A stretch of 11,510 bases of DNA from Bacteroidaceae bacterium (GTDB lineage: Bacteria > Bacteroidota > Bacteroidia > Bacteroidales > Bacteroidaceae), in assembly GCA_016302435.1 (NCBI GenBank), contig JAEDNQ010000068.1, forward strand, positions 1-11,510, given 5' to 3'. Under the pieces are notes generated by a model that made no database searches, was not told the DNA's origin, and saw nothing but the letters and a program-made list of their open reading frames with translations. A program made the translations under genes and the position numbers. Within the stretch, counting starts at the first letter, position 1. Every line of letters begins with the position of its first letter. Shown piece by piece: positions 1 through 7,117 of the stretch.

Positions 1-45
1 AGCATGAGGGAAACGCTTGCTTGATGTTTTTGTTTCATTGTTATT

Positions 46-169
46 CTTGTTTTTTACGTGGTTTTACAAGTACACGCTTGTTTTTTTCGTGGTTCGACAA
101 GTACACGCTTGTTTTTTTCGTGGTTCAACAAGTACACGCTTGTTTTTTACGAGGTGCTCAAGCACTCGG
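46..169. repeat. 31-bp tandem repeat, 4 copies, with terminator-like hairpins
   Basis: Four consecutive 31-bp units begin at 46, 77, 108 and 139. Units 1-3 are nearly identical and unit 4 has diverged. Each of the first three carries ACAAGTACACGCTTGT, which in + strand RNA folds into a 6-bp stem (with one U-G pair) and an ACAC loop. A run of 6-8 T follows each stem, so each unit resembles a small intrinsic terminator. Unit 4 has lost that hairpin but can form another at 150-168 (CGAG...CTCG outside, TGCT...AGCA inside, one bulged G). The period is not a multiple of three, so short open frames through the array are chance translations. The 31-bp spacing is close to three helical turns. The function is unknown. 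Confidence 0.85.
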
Positions 170-223
170 AGTCCAAATACTTGCTTTTTGTTGTTGTTGA
201 GGCTCGAATATTGGATTCGGGTG

Positions 224-231
224 CAAAGTTA
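224..231 (-). promoter_or_regulatory. Minus-strand TAACTTTG (-7-like) element
   Basis: On the minus strand this reads TAACTTTG, an exact match to the Bacteroidetes -7 consensus TAnnTTTG. It would direct transcription leftward through the repeat array. I see no clear TTTG -33 element at 19-21 bp, so promoter activity is uncertain. With its + strand partner at 285 it forms a 10-bp perfect inverted repeat (222-231 and 285-294). Confidence 0.35.
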
Positions 232-284
232 AGGAAAAAAAATAAAATAATGGCTTTTTGTATTGTGTTTTGAAAAGATTTTTA

Positions 285-292
285 TAACTTTG
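285..292 (+). promoter_or_regulatory. Probable promoter -7 element for the glycosyltransferase-SpoIID-permease operon
   Basis: TAACTTTG exactly matches the Bacteroidetes -7 consensus TAnnTTTG. The nearest upstream TTTG (257-260) lies 24 bp away, longer than the usual 19-21, so the -33 element is poor. Transcription would start near 297, giving a leader of about 140 nt before the ATG at 435. It is the only good consensus match between the array and the first gene. Confidence 0.5.
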
Positions 293-329
293 CATGTCAA
301 ATGATATATAATGTAGCATATTTTTCGAT

Positions 330-352
330 ACATGCATGTTTGCGGTAACGCA
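330..352 (+). other. Leader palindrome and small GNRA-type hairpin
   Basis: Inside the presumed leader of the first gene, ACATGCATGT (330-339) is a perfect 10-bp palindrome. It is followed at once by TGCG-GTAA-CGCA (341-352), a 4-bp stem closed by a GUAA tetraloop of the stable GNRA class. They could be a regulator site and an mRNA structure. I recognise no known riboswitch family here. Confidence 0.35.
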
Positions 353-434
353 GCTGTGTAAATAGAGGAAATGCTTAGGGGTAGAATCTGATGAAAAACT
401 AATAAATAAAAAAGTCTTTACATAGTATATATAT

Positions 435-2954
435 ATGAATGAGTTTACAAAAAAGATAGATTGCTTTGTCCTCTATACAGGCGAAGAGTCAACCGCCATC
501 ACTTTGAAGCAGCTCAAAGAAGAACCGATGGTGGGTAAAATATTTCTGATGATGCAAGACGATGTCCCCAATCCTTTTGGGGGATGTGAGGTCTTAAGGA
601 TAGACAACTTCCAGAGCACTCGCACGTTGCACCGCATGGCCGATGTTGTTGAGACAGATTATGCCTTGGTGTGCAGAAGTCTCACGTACGTGCAGTTAGG
701 CTATTGCTCCATCAGACGCATGCTCTCCATAGCTGAGAGTGTAGATGCCTCCGTCACTTACTCCGACCGTTATATACTCAAGGATGGCGAGCGCATAGAG
801 TGTCCCACCATGGACTTCTGCTACGGCAGCGTGCGTGATGACTTTGACTTTGGTCCTCTCAGCATCGTAGCCGCCTCATCCCTCCGCAGGTATCGTGATG
901 AGAGCCTTGACACCAATTATAACTATTCTGCCCGATATGACTTCCAGCTCTTCTGCCTGAGGCGCAAGCGCAATGCCTCCCTCTACCACATCAGAGAGTA
1001 TCTCTACACAGAGGTGGCGAGCGACAAGAGGACGAGCGGCGAGAAGCAGTTTGACTATGTCTTACCTAACAACCGTGAGGTGCAGAAGGAGAGAGAAGTC
1101 GTTTTCACCGAACATCTGAAGAAAATCGGAGTCTACATAGACCCTGAGAGCATAGTAGAGGTCAATGTCGACAATCAGAAGTTCGACAAGGAGGCGTCGG
1201 TCATCATTCCCGTGCGCAACAGGGTGAAGACCATAGAAGATGCCGTCCGCAGCGCCCTGTCACAGAAGACCTCTTTTGAATATAACGTCATTGTCGTCGA
1301 CAACCACTCTACCGACGGCACCACAGATGTTATCGCACGTCTCTCTCTGGAAGACTCGCGCGTTGTCCACCTTATACCTGAGCGCACCGACTTAGGTATA
1401 GGCGGTTGCTGGAGCATGGCCTTCAATGACAACCGCTGTGGCAGATTTGCCGTGCAGCTTGACAGCGATGACCTGTACAGCGGCACAGACACCCTGCAGC
1501 GCATAGTCGACAAGTTTTACGAAGCTCACTGCGGCATGGTCATTGGCTCGTACCGCATGTGCAACTTCAATAAGGAGACCCTGCCTCCAGGACTCATCAC
1601 CCATAGCGAGTGGACACCAGAGAACGGTCATAACAATGCTCTCCGCGTCAATGGCCTTGGAGCTCCCCGAGCTTTCTATACCCCCTTGCTCCGCAGCATA
1701 GGCATGCCCAACACCTCCTATGGAGAGGACTATGCAGTCGGCTTAGCTTTCTGCCGCCAGTATAAGATAGGTCGCATATATGACGAGCTCTATCTTTGCC
1801 GCCGATGGGAAGGCAACAGCGATGCCAACCTCACCCCTGCTCAGGTCAACGCCAACAATGCCTACAAGGATGGCCTGCGCACCATTGAGATTATCAACCG
1901 CCGCCGTCTCAACGATTTTTGGCAGACATGCATGTCGTCTGAGAAAGCTGTTGAACTCTACTACAAACAGCTTCCCCTGTGGCCAGAAGCAGCCAGCAAC
2001 TACGAGAAGCTCCAGCAGGTGTTGACATCCGACTTCATCGTCGGCAACTCCCATCTTGCAGCCCAGTACAATCCTGCTCGCATTGTGTCCACCAAGGCAA
2101 ATATTGATCCCGAGTCAGTCAAGAACCGCACCTGCTTCCTCTGCGAGGTCAATCGTTCCCCCATGCAGATTTCCTTCCCTGTATTGAAAAAATACTACCT
2201 TCTGCTCAATCCCAACCCGATTCTGCCTCAGCACTTCACCATAGCTCTGCGCCACCATGCTCCACAGAGCATCAAGGACTACTATGAGGACATGATGGAG
2301 ATAGCCGTACAGATGAAAGACTTCTTCGTCTTCTATAACGGTCCGAAGTGCGGAGCCAGTGCACCTGACCACATGCACCTGCAGGCCGGCACACGAGGCA
2401 TAGTGCCATTGGAGCGTGACTGGACAAACGTTTACAAGCCTATACGCTCGCGCATATGGCCCATCAGCGAGACAGAATGTCTTGAGGCCATCAAGCTTGA
2501 GGTGATAGCAGATAGCACGGGAGTCTTCAGTTTGCGCGACTACCCATGTCCCGGTTTCGTCATCGTCACACGCACCCCACATGCCAACAATGTTCTCTTC
2601 AACAAGCTCTACTGCGCCATGTCTGCCGAAGGAAGCGACGAAGAGCCAATTATGAACATCCTCTCATGGGTGCAGCCCAGTTCGACTGACTCCACTCAGC
2701 GCATAGTTAGCGTCATCATTCCTCGCTCCAAGCATCGTCCCGACTGCTACTTCATGGAGGGCGAAGAGCAGATGCTCATTAGTCCAGGAGCCATTGACAT
2801 GGCAGGCCTTCTCATTACTCCTCGCGAGGAGGACTTCCGCAAGATGACAGCATCAACTGTGGACGATATTATAAAAGAATGTGGCATCAGCAGAGATGAA
2901 GAGCTTGAGATAATCAAGAGATTCAAATGGGGGGGGTACAACAAGGATAGGTGA
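435..2954 (+). CDS. Glycosyltransferase (GT2-like tandem) fused to a HIT-like DUF4922 domain
   Basis: This 839-residue protein has three parts. Residues about 60-160 look like a degenerate GT-A/GT2 domain (DASVTYSDRY at 105-113 region, no clear DxD). Residues about 254-455 form a full family-2 glycosyltransferase: ASVIIPVRN at 254-262, VVDNHSTDG at 287-295, the metal/nucleotide-sugar motif DSDD at 343-346 and the likely catalytic base in GED at 430-432. Residues about 530-800 resemble the Bacteroidetes DUF4922 domain of the HIT/GalT-like superfamily: CFLC at 567-570, NPILPQHF at 594-601 and DHMHLQ at 645-650. The last holds the His-x-His-x-Gln signature of nucleotide-sugar and dinucleotide phosphorylases, with H648 or H646 as the likely nucleophile site. 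There is no signal peptide, so it is probably cytoplasmic. The substrates are unknown. It heads a likely operon, 167 bp before the SpoIID gene. The ATG at 435 follows an A/T-rich leader without a Shine-Dalgarno sequence, as is usual in this phylum. A run of eight G lies six codons before the stop. Confidence 0.85.
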   Translation: MNEFTKKIDCFVLYTGEESTAITLKQLKEEPMVGKIFLMMQDDVPNPFGGCEVLRIDNFQSTRTLHRMADVVETDYALVCRSLTYVQLGYCSIRRMLSIAESVDASVTYSDRYILKDGERIECPTMDFCYGSVRDDFDFGPLSIVAASSLRRYRDESLDTNYNYSARYDFQLFCLRRKRNASLYHIREYLYTEVASDKRTSGEKQFDYVLPNNREVQKEREVVFTEHLKKIGVYIDPESIVEVNVDNQKFDKEASVIIPVRNRVKTIEDAVRSALSQKTSFEYNVIVVDNHSTDGTTDVIARLSLEDSRVVHLIPERTDLGIGGCWSMAFNDNRCGRFAVQLDSDDLYSGTDTLQRIVDKFYEAHCGMVIGSYRMCNFNKETLPPGLITHSEWTPENGHNNALRVNGLGAPRAFYTPLLRSIGMPNTSYGEDYAVGLAFCRQYKIGRIYDELYLCRRWEGNSDANLTPAQVNANNAYKDGLRTIEIINRRRLNDFWQTCMSSEKAVELYYKQLPLWPEAASNYEKLQQVLTSDFIVGNSHLAAQYNPARIVSTKANIDPESVKNRTCFLCEVNRSPMQISFPVLKKYYLLLNPNPILPQHFTIALRHHAPQSIKDYYEDMMEIAVQMKDFFVFYNGPKCGASAPDHMHLQAGTRGIVPLERDWTNVYKPIRSRIWPISETECLEAIKLEVIADSTGVFSLRDYPCPGFVIVTRTPHANNVLFNKLYCAMSAEGSDEEPIMNILSWVQPSSTDSTQRIVSVIIPRSKHRPDCYFMEGEEQMLISPGAIDMAGLLITPREEDFRKMTASTVDDIIKECGISRDEELEIIKRFKWGGYNKDR
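2929..2936 (+). repeat. G8 homopolymer tract near the end of the glycosyltransferase gene
   Basis: Eight consecutive G encode part of the Trp-Gly-Gly near the C-terminus. Gain of one G would end the protein after WGGVQQG. Loss of one G would replace the last residues with a tail of about 24 residues running into the intergenic gap. The catalytic domains are upstream, so slippage would change only the tail. Confidence 0.7.
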
Positions 2955-3121
2955 TACCCTTTGGCATGACTTAACCCATGAAGTTCTCACAGCAATGCAG
3001 TCATCATAGGGTGCAGAGCCAAACTGCAGACGCTCTCACAGTGACGTGTGTCCTGCTAAGTGTATGCATATAGGTCCTTGATGCGCTACGATATTCCGCA
3101 TTATCCTCAGCAGACATTTCC

Positions 3122-4324
3122 ATGAACAACGAACAGACAGTAAGAGTTGGCATCATGAGTGCCAATGAGATACATGTGGTTTTCCATTCAACTTATCTGT
3201 TGGATGGAAAGCCTTTTATAGGAGAGTTCACCTTCGGGTGTCCTGACCGCCCAATGCTCTTTCAGCCGGCAGATGCAGAAGGATGCTTCACCCTGTGCGG
3301 CGTGACCATAGGAATAGGATTCCACTGGCAGCGGCAGGAAGACCAGAAGTTTCGCGGTTCTCTCCTCCTTCTCAGCGATGGCGGCAAGGCTGTAGCCATA
3401 GATGTCGTACCCGTAGAGACCTATCTGACCAGTGTCATCAGCAGTGAGATGAGCGCCAGCGCTTCCTTAGAGCTGCTCAAGGCTCATGCTGTCATCTCGC
3501 GCAGTTGGCTGTTGGCCATGATCAACAAGTCGTGCAGTCGCACCCAACCTTCAGATGCTGGCAGGCAGCCGTCGCGCCATGAACAGCTGAATCCAGACAG
3601 TGTCATCCGTTGGTATGACAGCGAAGCCCACCAGATCTTCGACGTGTGTGCCGACGACCATTGCCAGCGCTATCAGGGCATAAGCCGCCAAACCAATCAG
3701 CATGTGGTAGAAGCCATTAGCCAGACCCGAGGTCAGGTCTTGACATACAGGGGAGAACTGTGCGATGCCCGTTTCTCCAAGTGCTGCGGCGGCATGACCG
3801 AGGTCTTTGAGACCTGCTGGGAACCAGTCAGCCACCCCTATCTCGTCACCAAGCCCTGTCCCTATTGCCACACCAATGACAGGCGCATCCTCTTCCAAGT
3901 CCTCAACAGCTACGATCAGGAGACCAACGACTTCTATCGCTGGACAGTGAGCTACACCATGTCCCAGCTCTCAGACCTCGTGCGCCGCAAGTCGGGCATA
4001 GACTTCGGCCTCATCAGAGACCTCATCCCCATGGAGCGCAGTGAGGCAGGCCGCATCATAAGGCTCAAGATAGTCGGCGACAGGCGCACTGTCACCGTAG
4101 GCAAAGAACTGGAGATACGCAAGTGGCTAAGCGAGAGCCACCTCTATTCTTCTGCCTTCGATGTTGAGCACACCGCCGATGGCATAGTGCTTCACGGAAG
4201 AGGGTGGGGACACGGAGTAGGCCTTTGCCAGATAGGAGCCGCCGTCATGGGCGACCAGGGCATACCCTACGAAGACATCCTTCAGTTCTATTATCCTGGT
4301 ACCCAGTTGACCCGCATGTGGTGA
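3122..4324 (+). CDS. SpoIID/LytB domain protein without a signal peptide
   Basis: This 400-residue protein belongs to the SpoIID/LytB family, whose characterised members are lytic transglycosylases acting on peptide-free glycan strands. The core motif VETYLTSVISSEM (98-110) contains the conserved catalytic Glu at E109, followed by LELLKAHAVISRSWLL. Other family blocks are ARFSKCCGGMTEVFETCW (216-233) and GRGWGHGVGLCQIGA (359-373). H170, C176, H180 and C181 (CADDHCQ) resemble the Cys/His zinc site described in clostridial SpoIID, and C246/C249 form a further CPYC pair. All recognised key residues are present, so it should be active. The protein begins directly with the VRVGI-type family start. 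An in-frame stop at 3071-3073 with no start codon between it and 3122 leaves no room for a signal peptide, so it is predicted to be cytoplasmic, unlike SpoIID of spore formers. It lies between the glycosyltransferase fusion and two AmpG-like permeases, which suggests a role in muro-sugar salvage. The exact substrate is an inference. Confidence 0.85.
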   Translation: MNNEQTVRVGIMSANEIHVVFHSTYLLDGKPFIGEFTFGCPDRPMLFQPADAEGCFTLCGVTIGIGFHWQRQEDQKFRGSLLLLSDGGKAVAIDVVPVETYLTSVISSEMSASASLELLKAHAVISRSWLLAMINKSCSRTQPSDAGRQPSRHEQLNPDSVIRWYDSEAHQIFDVCADDHCQRYQGISRQTNQHVVEAISQTRGQVLTYRGELCDARFSKCCGGMTEVFETCWEPVSHPYLVTKPCPYCHTNDRRILFQVLNSYDQETNDFYRWTVSYTMSQLSDLVRRKSGIDFGLIRDLIPMERSEAGRIIRLKIVGDRRTVTVGKELEIRKWLSESHLYSSAFDVEHTADGIVLHGRGWGHGVGLCQIGAAVMGDQGIPYEDILQFYYPGTQLTRMW

Positions 4325-4386
4325 GCGAGAGCGCATGCCTTCATGCATACATACTTATTACAAACACTTAGAACATCCTTCCAATA

Positions 4387-5688
4387 ATGGTCATACACGA
4401 AGTAGACAAGAATAGGCGAGAACACAATCCTTGGATGTGGATACCCTCCCTCTGTGCTGCTGAGGAGATACCATCTGCTGTGGTCACCTATGTGGCTCTC
4501 ATCATGTTTCTCCAGTTTGGAGCGTCAGAGTCTTTGGCATCACTATACAGCGCCCTTCTGTTTTTGCCTTGGATGGTCAAGTCCTTCCTTTACACTTCAG
4601 CCCGCAGGGTAGAATCGGTGAGGTGGCGCATCATCGTCGTCGAACTGCTCATGTTCCTCATCCTCATGCTCACAGCCGTGACCCTCAGCAACACCATAGT
4701 GCGCCATTGGCATCTCTTCTCCCTCATGCTCGTACTGTCGCTCCTCTGCGCTTGGCATGAGCTTTTCTCGCGTCTATACTACAGCCGCATGCTCCATCCC
4801 CGTCAGCAGCGTCTCTTCCGCGCCACCAAGACCAGCTCCTCCTTCGCCTCCCTCGTGCTTACCTACGGTCTGCTAATCATCCTGGCAGGCTTTTTCGAGG
4901 TCTTCTTCCGCAGCTACAAGAAAGCGTGGGCCATGGAGAGCAGCATTGTGGCGGGAGTGTTCCTTGTAGCTGCTGTAATAAATGCGCTGGTGCTCAGACC
5001 AAGCCACAAGAGTGTCTCCGCCTCGCGTGCCAATGCCCCGAGCAACAAGGAAGAAGCCATGAAGACCATAGACAAGTTGACCTCACTGCCCCATGCTGTC
5101 CGACTGCTCACGAGCCTCTTCTTCCTTCTCCTGCCCCAAGCCCTCATCTTCAACACCCGCGTCTTTTTCCTCCTCTCGCCAGAGAGCGAAGGTGGACTCG
5201 GATGCTCGCTCCAAGATGTGGGCTTTGCCCAGGGAGCGGTAGGAGTCCTTGCCTTTGCCGTCGGCACCACCTTTGGACGCTATCTCATGCGGCGACGCAC
5301 CCAAGAGACCTTCCATGTCCTCTCAGCAGCCATCCTCCTTCTACCGCCAGCGGCATACATGCTCATGGCACTGTGGCCGCAGCCCGACAACCTCTTTGCC
5401 ATCTGCACCATGACTTTCTTCGCCCAGTTCTGCTTAGGCTTTGGACTCAATGCGTGCAGTGCGTACGTCAAGTATTTCTCTCGCGCACGCTATACCTACA
5501 CGACCAACTACCTCTACATACCCATTGTGGCGAGCATGATGCTCATCCCCATGTCCGTCTCGGGTTGGCTCTGCATGCAGATGGGCTATCAGATGTACTT
5601 CACCCTCTGTGCCCTGTCCATCCCCATAGTGTGGATGATTGTGTGGCTATGCAGCCCCAACGCAGTCCTCTTCAAGAGAACATGCTGA
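4387..5688 (+). CDS. Divergent AmpG-like MFS permease (first of a tandem pair)
   Basis: This 433-residue polytopic membrane protein has about 12 hydrophobic segments and is related to the next gene and to AmpG, the permease that imports anhydro-muropeptides. The N-terminus WMWIPSLCAAEEIPSAVV (16-33) parallels TWVPSLYLAESLPFSAVM in its neighbour. The first cytoplasmic loop, which in AmpG carries the conserved K-P-x-W-S-P-x-x-D signature, reads KSFLYTSAR here (65-73). The Trp, Pro and Asp are lost, so substrate specificity or coupling may have changed. It starts 62 bp after the SpoIID gene and is probably co-transcribed. The ATG at 4387 puts the first membrane segment at the expected distance. 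It may be a muropeptide or sugar permease, or a subunit-like partner of its neighbour; the ligand cannot be read from the sequence. A long open frame in another phase (4926-5768) is a shadow of this gene. Confidence 0.8.
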   Translation: MVIHEVDKNRREHNPWMWIPSLCAAEEIPSAVVTYVALIMFLQFGASESLASLYSALLFLPWMVKSFLYTSARRVESVRWRIIVVELLMFLILMLTAVTLSNTIVRHWHLFSLMLVLSLLCAWHELFSRLYYSRMLHPRQQRLFRATKTSSSFASLVLTYGLLIILAGFFEVFFRSYKKAWAMESSIVAGVFLVAAVINALVLRPSHKSVSASRANAPSNKEEAMKTIDKLTSLPHAVRLLTSLFFLLLPQALIFNTRVFFLLSPESEGGLGCSLQDVGFAQGAVGVLAFAVGTTFGRYLMRRRTQETFHVLSAAILLLPPAAYMLMALWPQPDNLFAICTMTFFAQFCLGFGLNACSAYVKYFSRARYTYTTNYLYIPIVASMMLIPMSVSGWLCMQMGYQMYFTLCALSIPIVWMIVWLCSPNAVLFKRTC

Positions 5689-5700
5689 AAAGGACTCCGT

Positions 5701-5798
5701 CATCCGTCAACCATAAGCAACTCTATCATCCGTCAACCATAAGCAACTCTATCATCCGTCAACCATAAGCAACTCTTTCATCCGTCAACCATAAGCAA
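5701..5798 (+). repeat. 26-bp tandem repeat (3.8 copies) between the two permease genes
   Basis: Units start at 5701, 5727, 5753 and 5779. Copies 1 and 2 are identical, copy 3 differs by one base (TTT for TAT at its end), and copy 4 matches over its first 20 bases. Each unit contains CATCCGTCAACCATAAGCAA. The ATAAGCAA end recurs directly before the start codon of the next gene (5824-5831 region, TATAAGCAATG), so the unit may derive from a translation initiation region. Near identity of the copies points to recent expansion and possible copy-number variation. Confidence 0.9.
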
Positions 5799-5830
5799 TA
5801 ACCCTCTACACATTATATATAATATAAGCA

Positions 5831-7117
5831 ATGTCAACACCTACCACCGCCACTCGCCACCCCCTCACGTGGGTGCCCTCGCTCTATCTTGCCGAGTCCC
5901 TTCCATTTTCTGCCGTCATGCTCATCTCCGTCATCATGTTCAAGGAGATGGGGTTGACCGATAGCCAGATCACTCTGTATACCGGTTGGCTTGGCCTGCC
6001 ATGGGTTATAAAGCCTATATGGAGTCCCATCATCGACAATCTCAAGACCAAACGATGGTGGGTCGTCAACATGCAGTTTCTTATGGGCATAGCCCTTGCC
6101 CTTGTGGCATTCACCCTTCCCACCGATTTGTGGCTCAAGGGCAGCCTCGCCATCTTCATGATCATAGCCTTTGCCAGTGCCACCCACGACATATCTGCCG
6201 ATGGCTTTTACATCATAGGACTCAGCGGCAAAGACCAGGAACTGTATGTCGGAGTGCGCAACACCTTCTATCGCATAGGCATGGTGATAGGACAGGGCGG
6301 ACTTGTCCTTTTGGCAGGCATCATGCAGGAGGGCTATTTAGGTCCTGCCGTTCAGTCGGTAGAGGTGTCATGGGCCATTGTCTTCGCCATAGTGGGAGTC
6401 CTCATGATAGTTTTGGGACTGTGCCACAGCCTCTCCCTGCCCAAGGTCGAGCATAGCGTGCACGACAGCTTCAGCCTCAGAGAGCAAGCACGTGAGTTCT
6501 TGCTTACCCTCAAAGTCTTTCTGACCAAGCCACATCTTATATCCGCCCTTTGCTTCATACTCCTCTTCCGTCTGCCAGAAGGCTTGCTGACAAAGATAGT
6601 GCCCCTCTTCCTCACACGCAGCTCGGAAGAAGGCGGACTTGCCATGAGCGATACCGACTTCGGCCTAATATACGGCACGCTCGGAGTCATCGGCCTGCTA
6701 CTCGGCGGACTCATTGGAGGCTGGTGCGTGTCGCGCTGGGGCTTGAAGCGCTGCCTCTGGCCTCTCGTGCTCTGCATCACCCTGCCAGACGCCGTCTATG
6801 TCTATCTCAGCTATTGCCCCACGTCCGACCTTTGGCTCACAGGCACATGCGTCTGCATAGAGCAGATAGGCTACGGTCTCGGCTTCGCTGCCTACACCCT
6901 CTATCTCGTCACCTTCTCGCGCGGCGAACGCAGCACTGCTGTCTTCTCCATATGTACAGCTGGCCAGTATCTTGGAGGCGTCATGTTGCCCGGCATGGTC
7001 TCAGGCCTCATATCCGAAAATGTGGGCTACCAGCGCTTTTTCCTCATCATCATGCTCCTTTGCCTCGTCACCTTCGCCGTCACCGCATTTGTCAAGATAG
7101 AGGACAGGAGGGAGTGA
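5831..7117 (+). CDS. AmpG-like MFS permease, probable muropeptide or muro-sugar importer
   Basis: This 428-residue inner-membrane protein has about 12 predicted membrane segments. After TWVPSLYLAESLPFSAVM (13-30) comes GLPWVIKPIWSPIIDN (55-70), which carries the K-P-x-W-S-P-x-x-D signature of the AmpG family (K61, P62, W64, S65, P66, D69). A further loop contains SADGFYIIGL, and the second half starts near 240 (SALCFILLFRLPEGLLTK). Proteins of this type import GlcNAc-anhydroMurNAc species or, for the related Tannerella transporter, MurNAc. Its length fits the shorter AmpG forms. It is the better conserved of the two permeases and probably the functional importer of the operon. Its start lies 142 bp after the previous gene, behind the 26-bp repeat and an A/T-rich stretch, so it may be translated independently. 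A perfect 19-bp inverted repeat begins at the base after the stop codon. Confidence 0.85.
   Translation: MSTPTTATRHPLTWVPSLYLAESLPFSAVMLISVIMFKEMGLTDSQITLYTGWLGLPWVIKPIWSPIIDNLKTKRWWVVNMQFLMGIALALVAFTLPTDLWLKGSLAIFMIIAFASATHDISADGFYIIGLSGKDQELYVGVRNTFYRIGMVIGQGGLVLLAGIMQEGYLGPAVQSVEVSWAIVFAIVGVLMIVLGLCHSLSLPKVEHSVHDSFSLREQAREFLLTLKVFLTKPHLISALCFILLFRLPEGLLTKIVPLFLTRSSEEGGLAMSDTDFGLIYGTLGVIGLLLGGLIGGWCVSRWGLKRCLWPLVLCITLPDAVYVYLSYCPTSDLWLTGTCVCIEQIGYGLGFAAYTLYLVTFSRGERSTAVFSICTAGQYLGGVMLPGMVSGLISENVGYQRFFLIIMLLCLVTFAVTAFVKIEDRRE

Larger units (their letters stand above)
1..434. other. Gene-free region: repeat array, divergent promoter elements and leader
   Basis: I see no convincing coding region here. 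The first 45 bases are T-rich and may include a decayed repeat unit. The array occupies 46-169 and an A/T-rich segment with two opposed TAACTTTG elements occupies about 220-295. Bases 295-434 would be the untranslated leader of the first gene. A possible minus-strand gene could start near base 5 (ATG read leftward at 5-3) and run out of the window, which would put the array in its leader. The window edge prevents a decision. Confidence 0.6.

Noticed and set aside
46..169. Considered as a CRISPR array because of its near-30-bp period
   Set aside because: The units are directly contiguous with no unique spacers, and no cas gene is present.
17..273. Two 71-codon open frames across the 31-bp repeat array
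   Set aside because: The 31-bp period shifts frame at each unit, and the translations are Phe/Leu/Arg-rich repeats of T-tracts with no start context.
393..425. CTGATGA-like sequence in the first leader, considered as a hammerhead ribozyme core
   Set aside because: No stem II or GAAA core follows and the surrounding bases are plain A/T-rich leader.
2978..3073. 32-codon open frame in the gap between the fusion gene and the SpoIID gene
   Set aside because: No hydrophobic or conserved pattern, no promoter-like or initiation context, and a length expected by chance.
4926..5768. Long open frame (280 codons) overlapping the first permease and the 26-bp repeat
   Set aside because: It is the +2 shadow of the permease gene, rich in His, Pro, Cys and Arg with no domain pattern, while the permease frame has clear family motifs.
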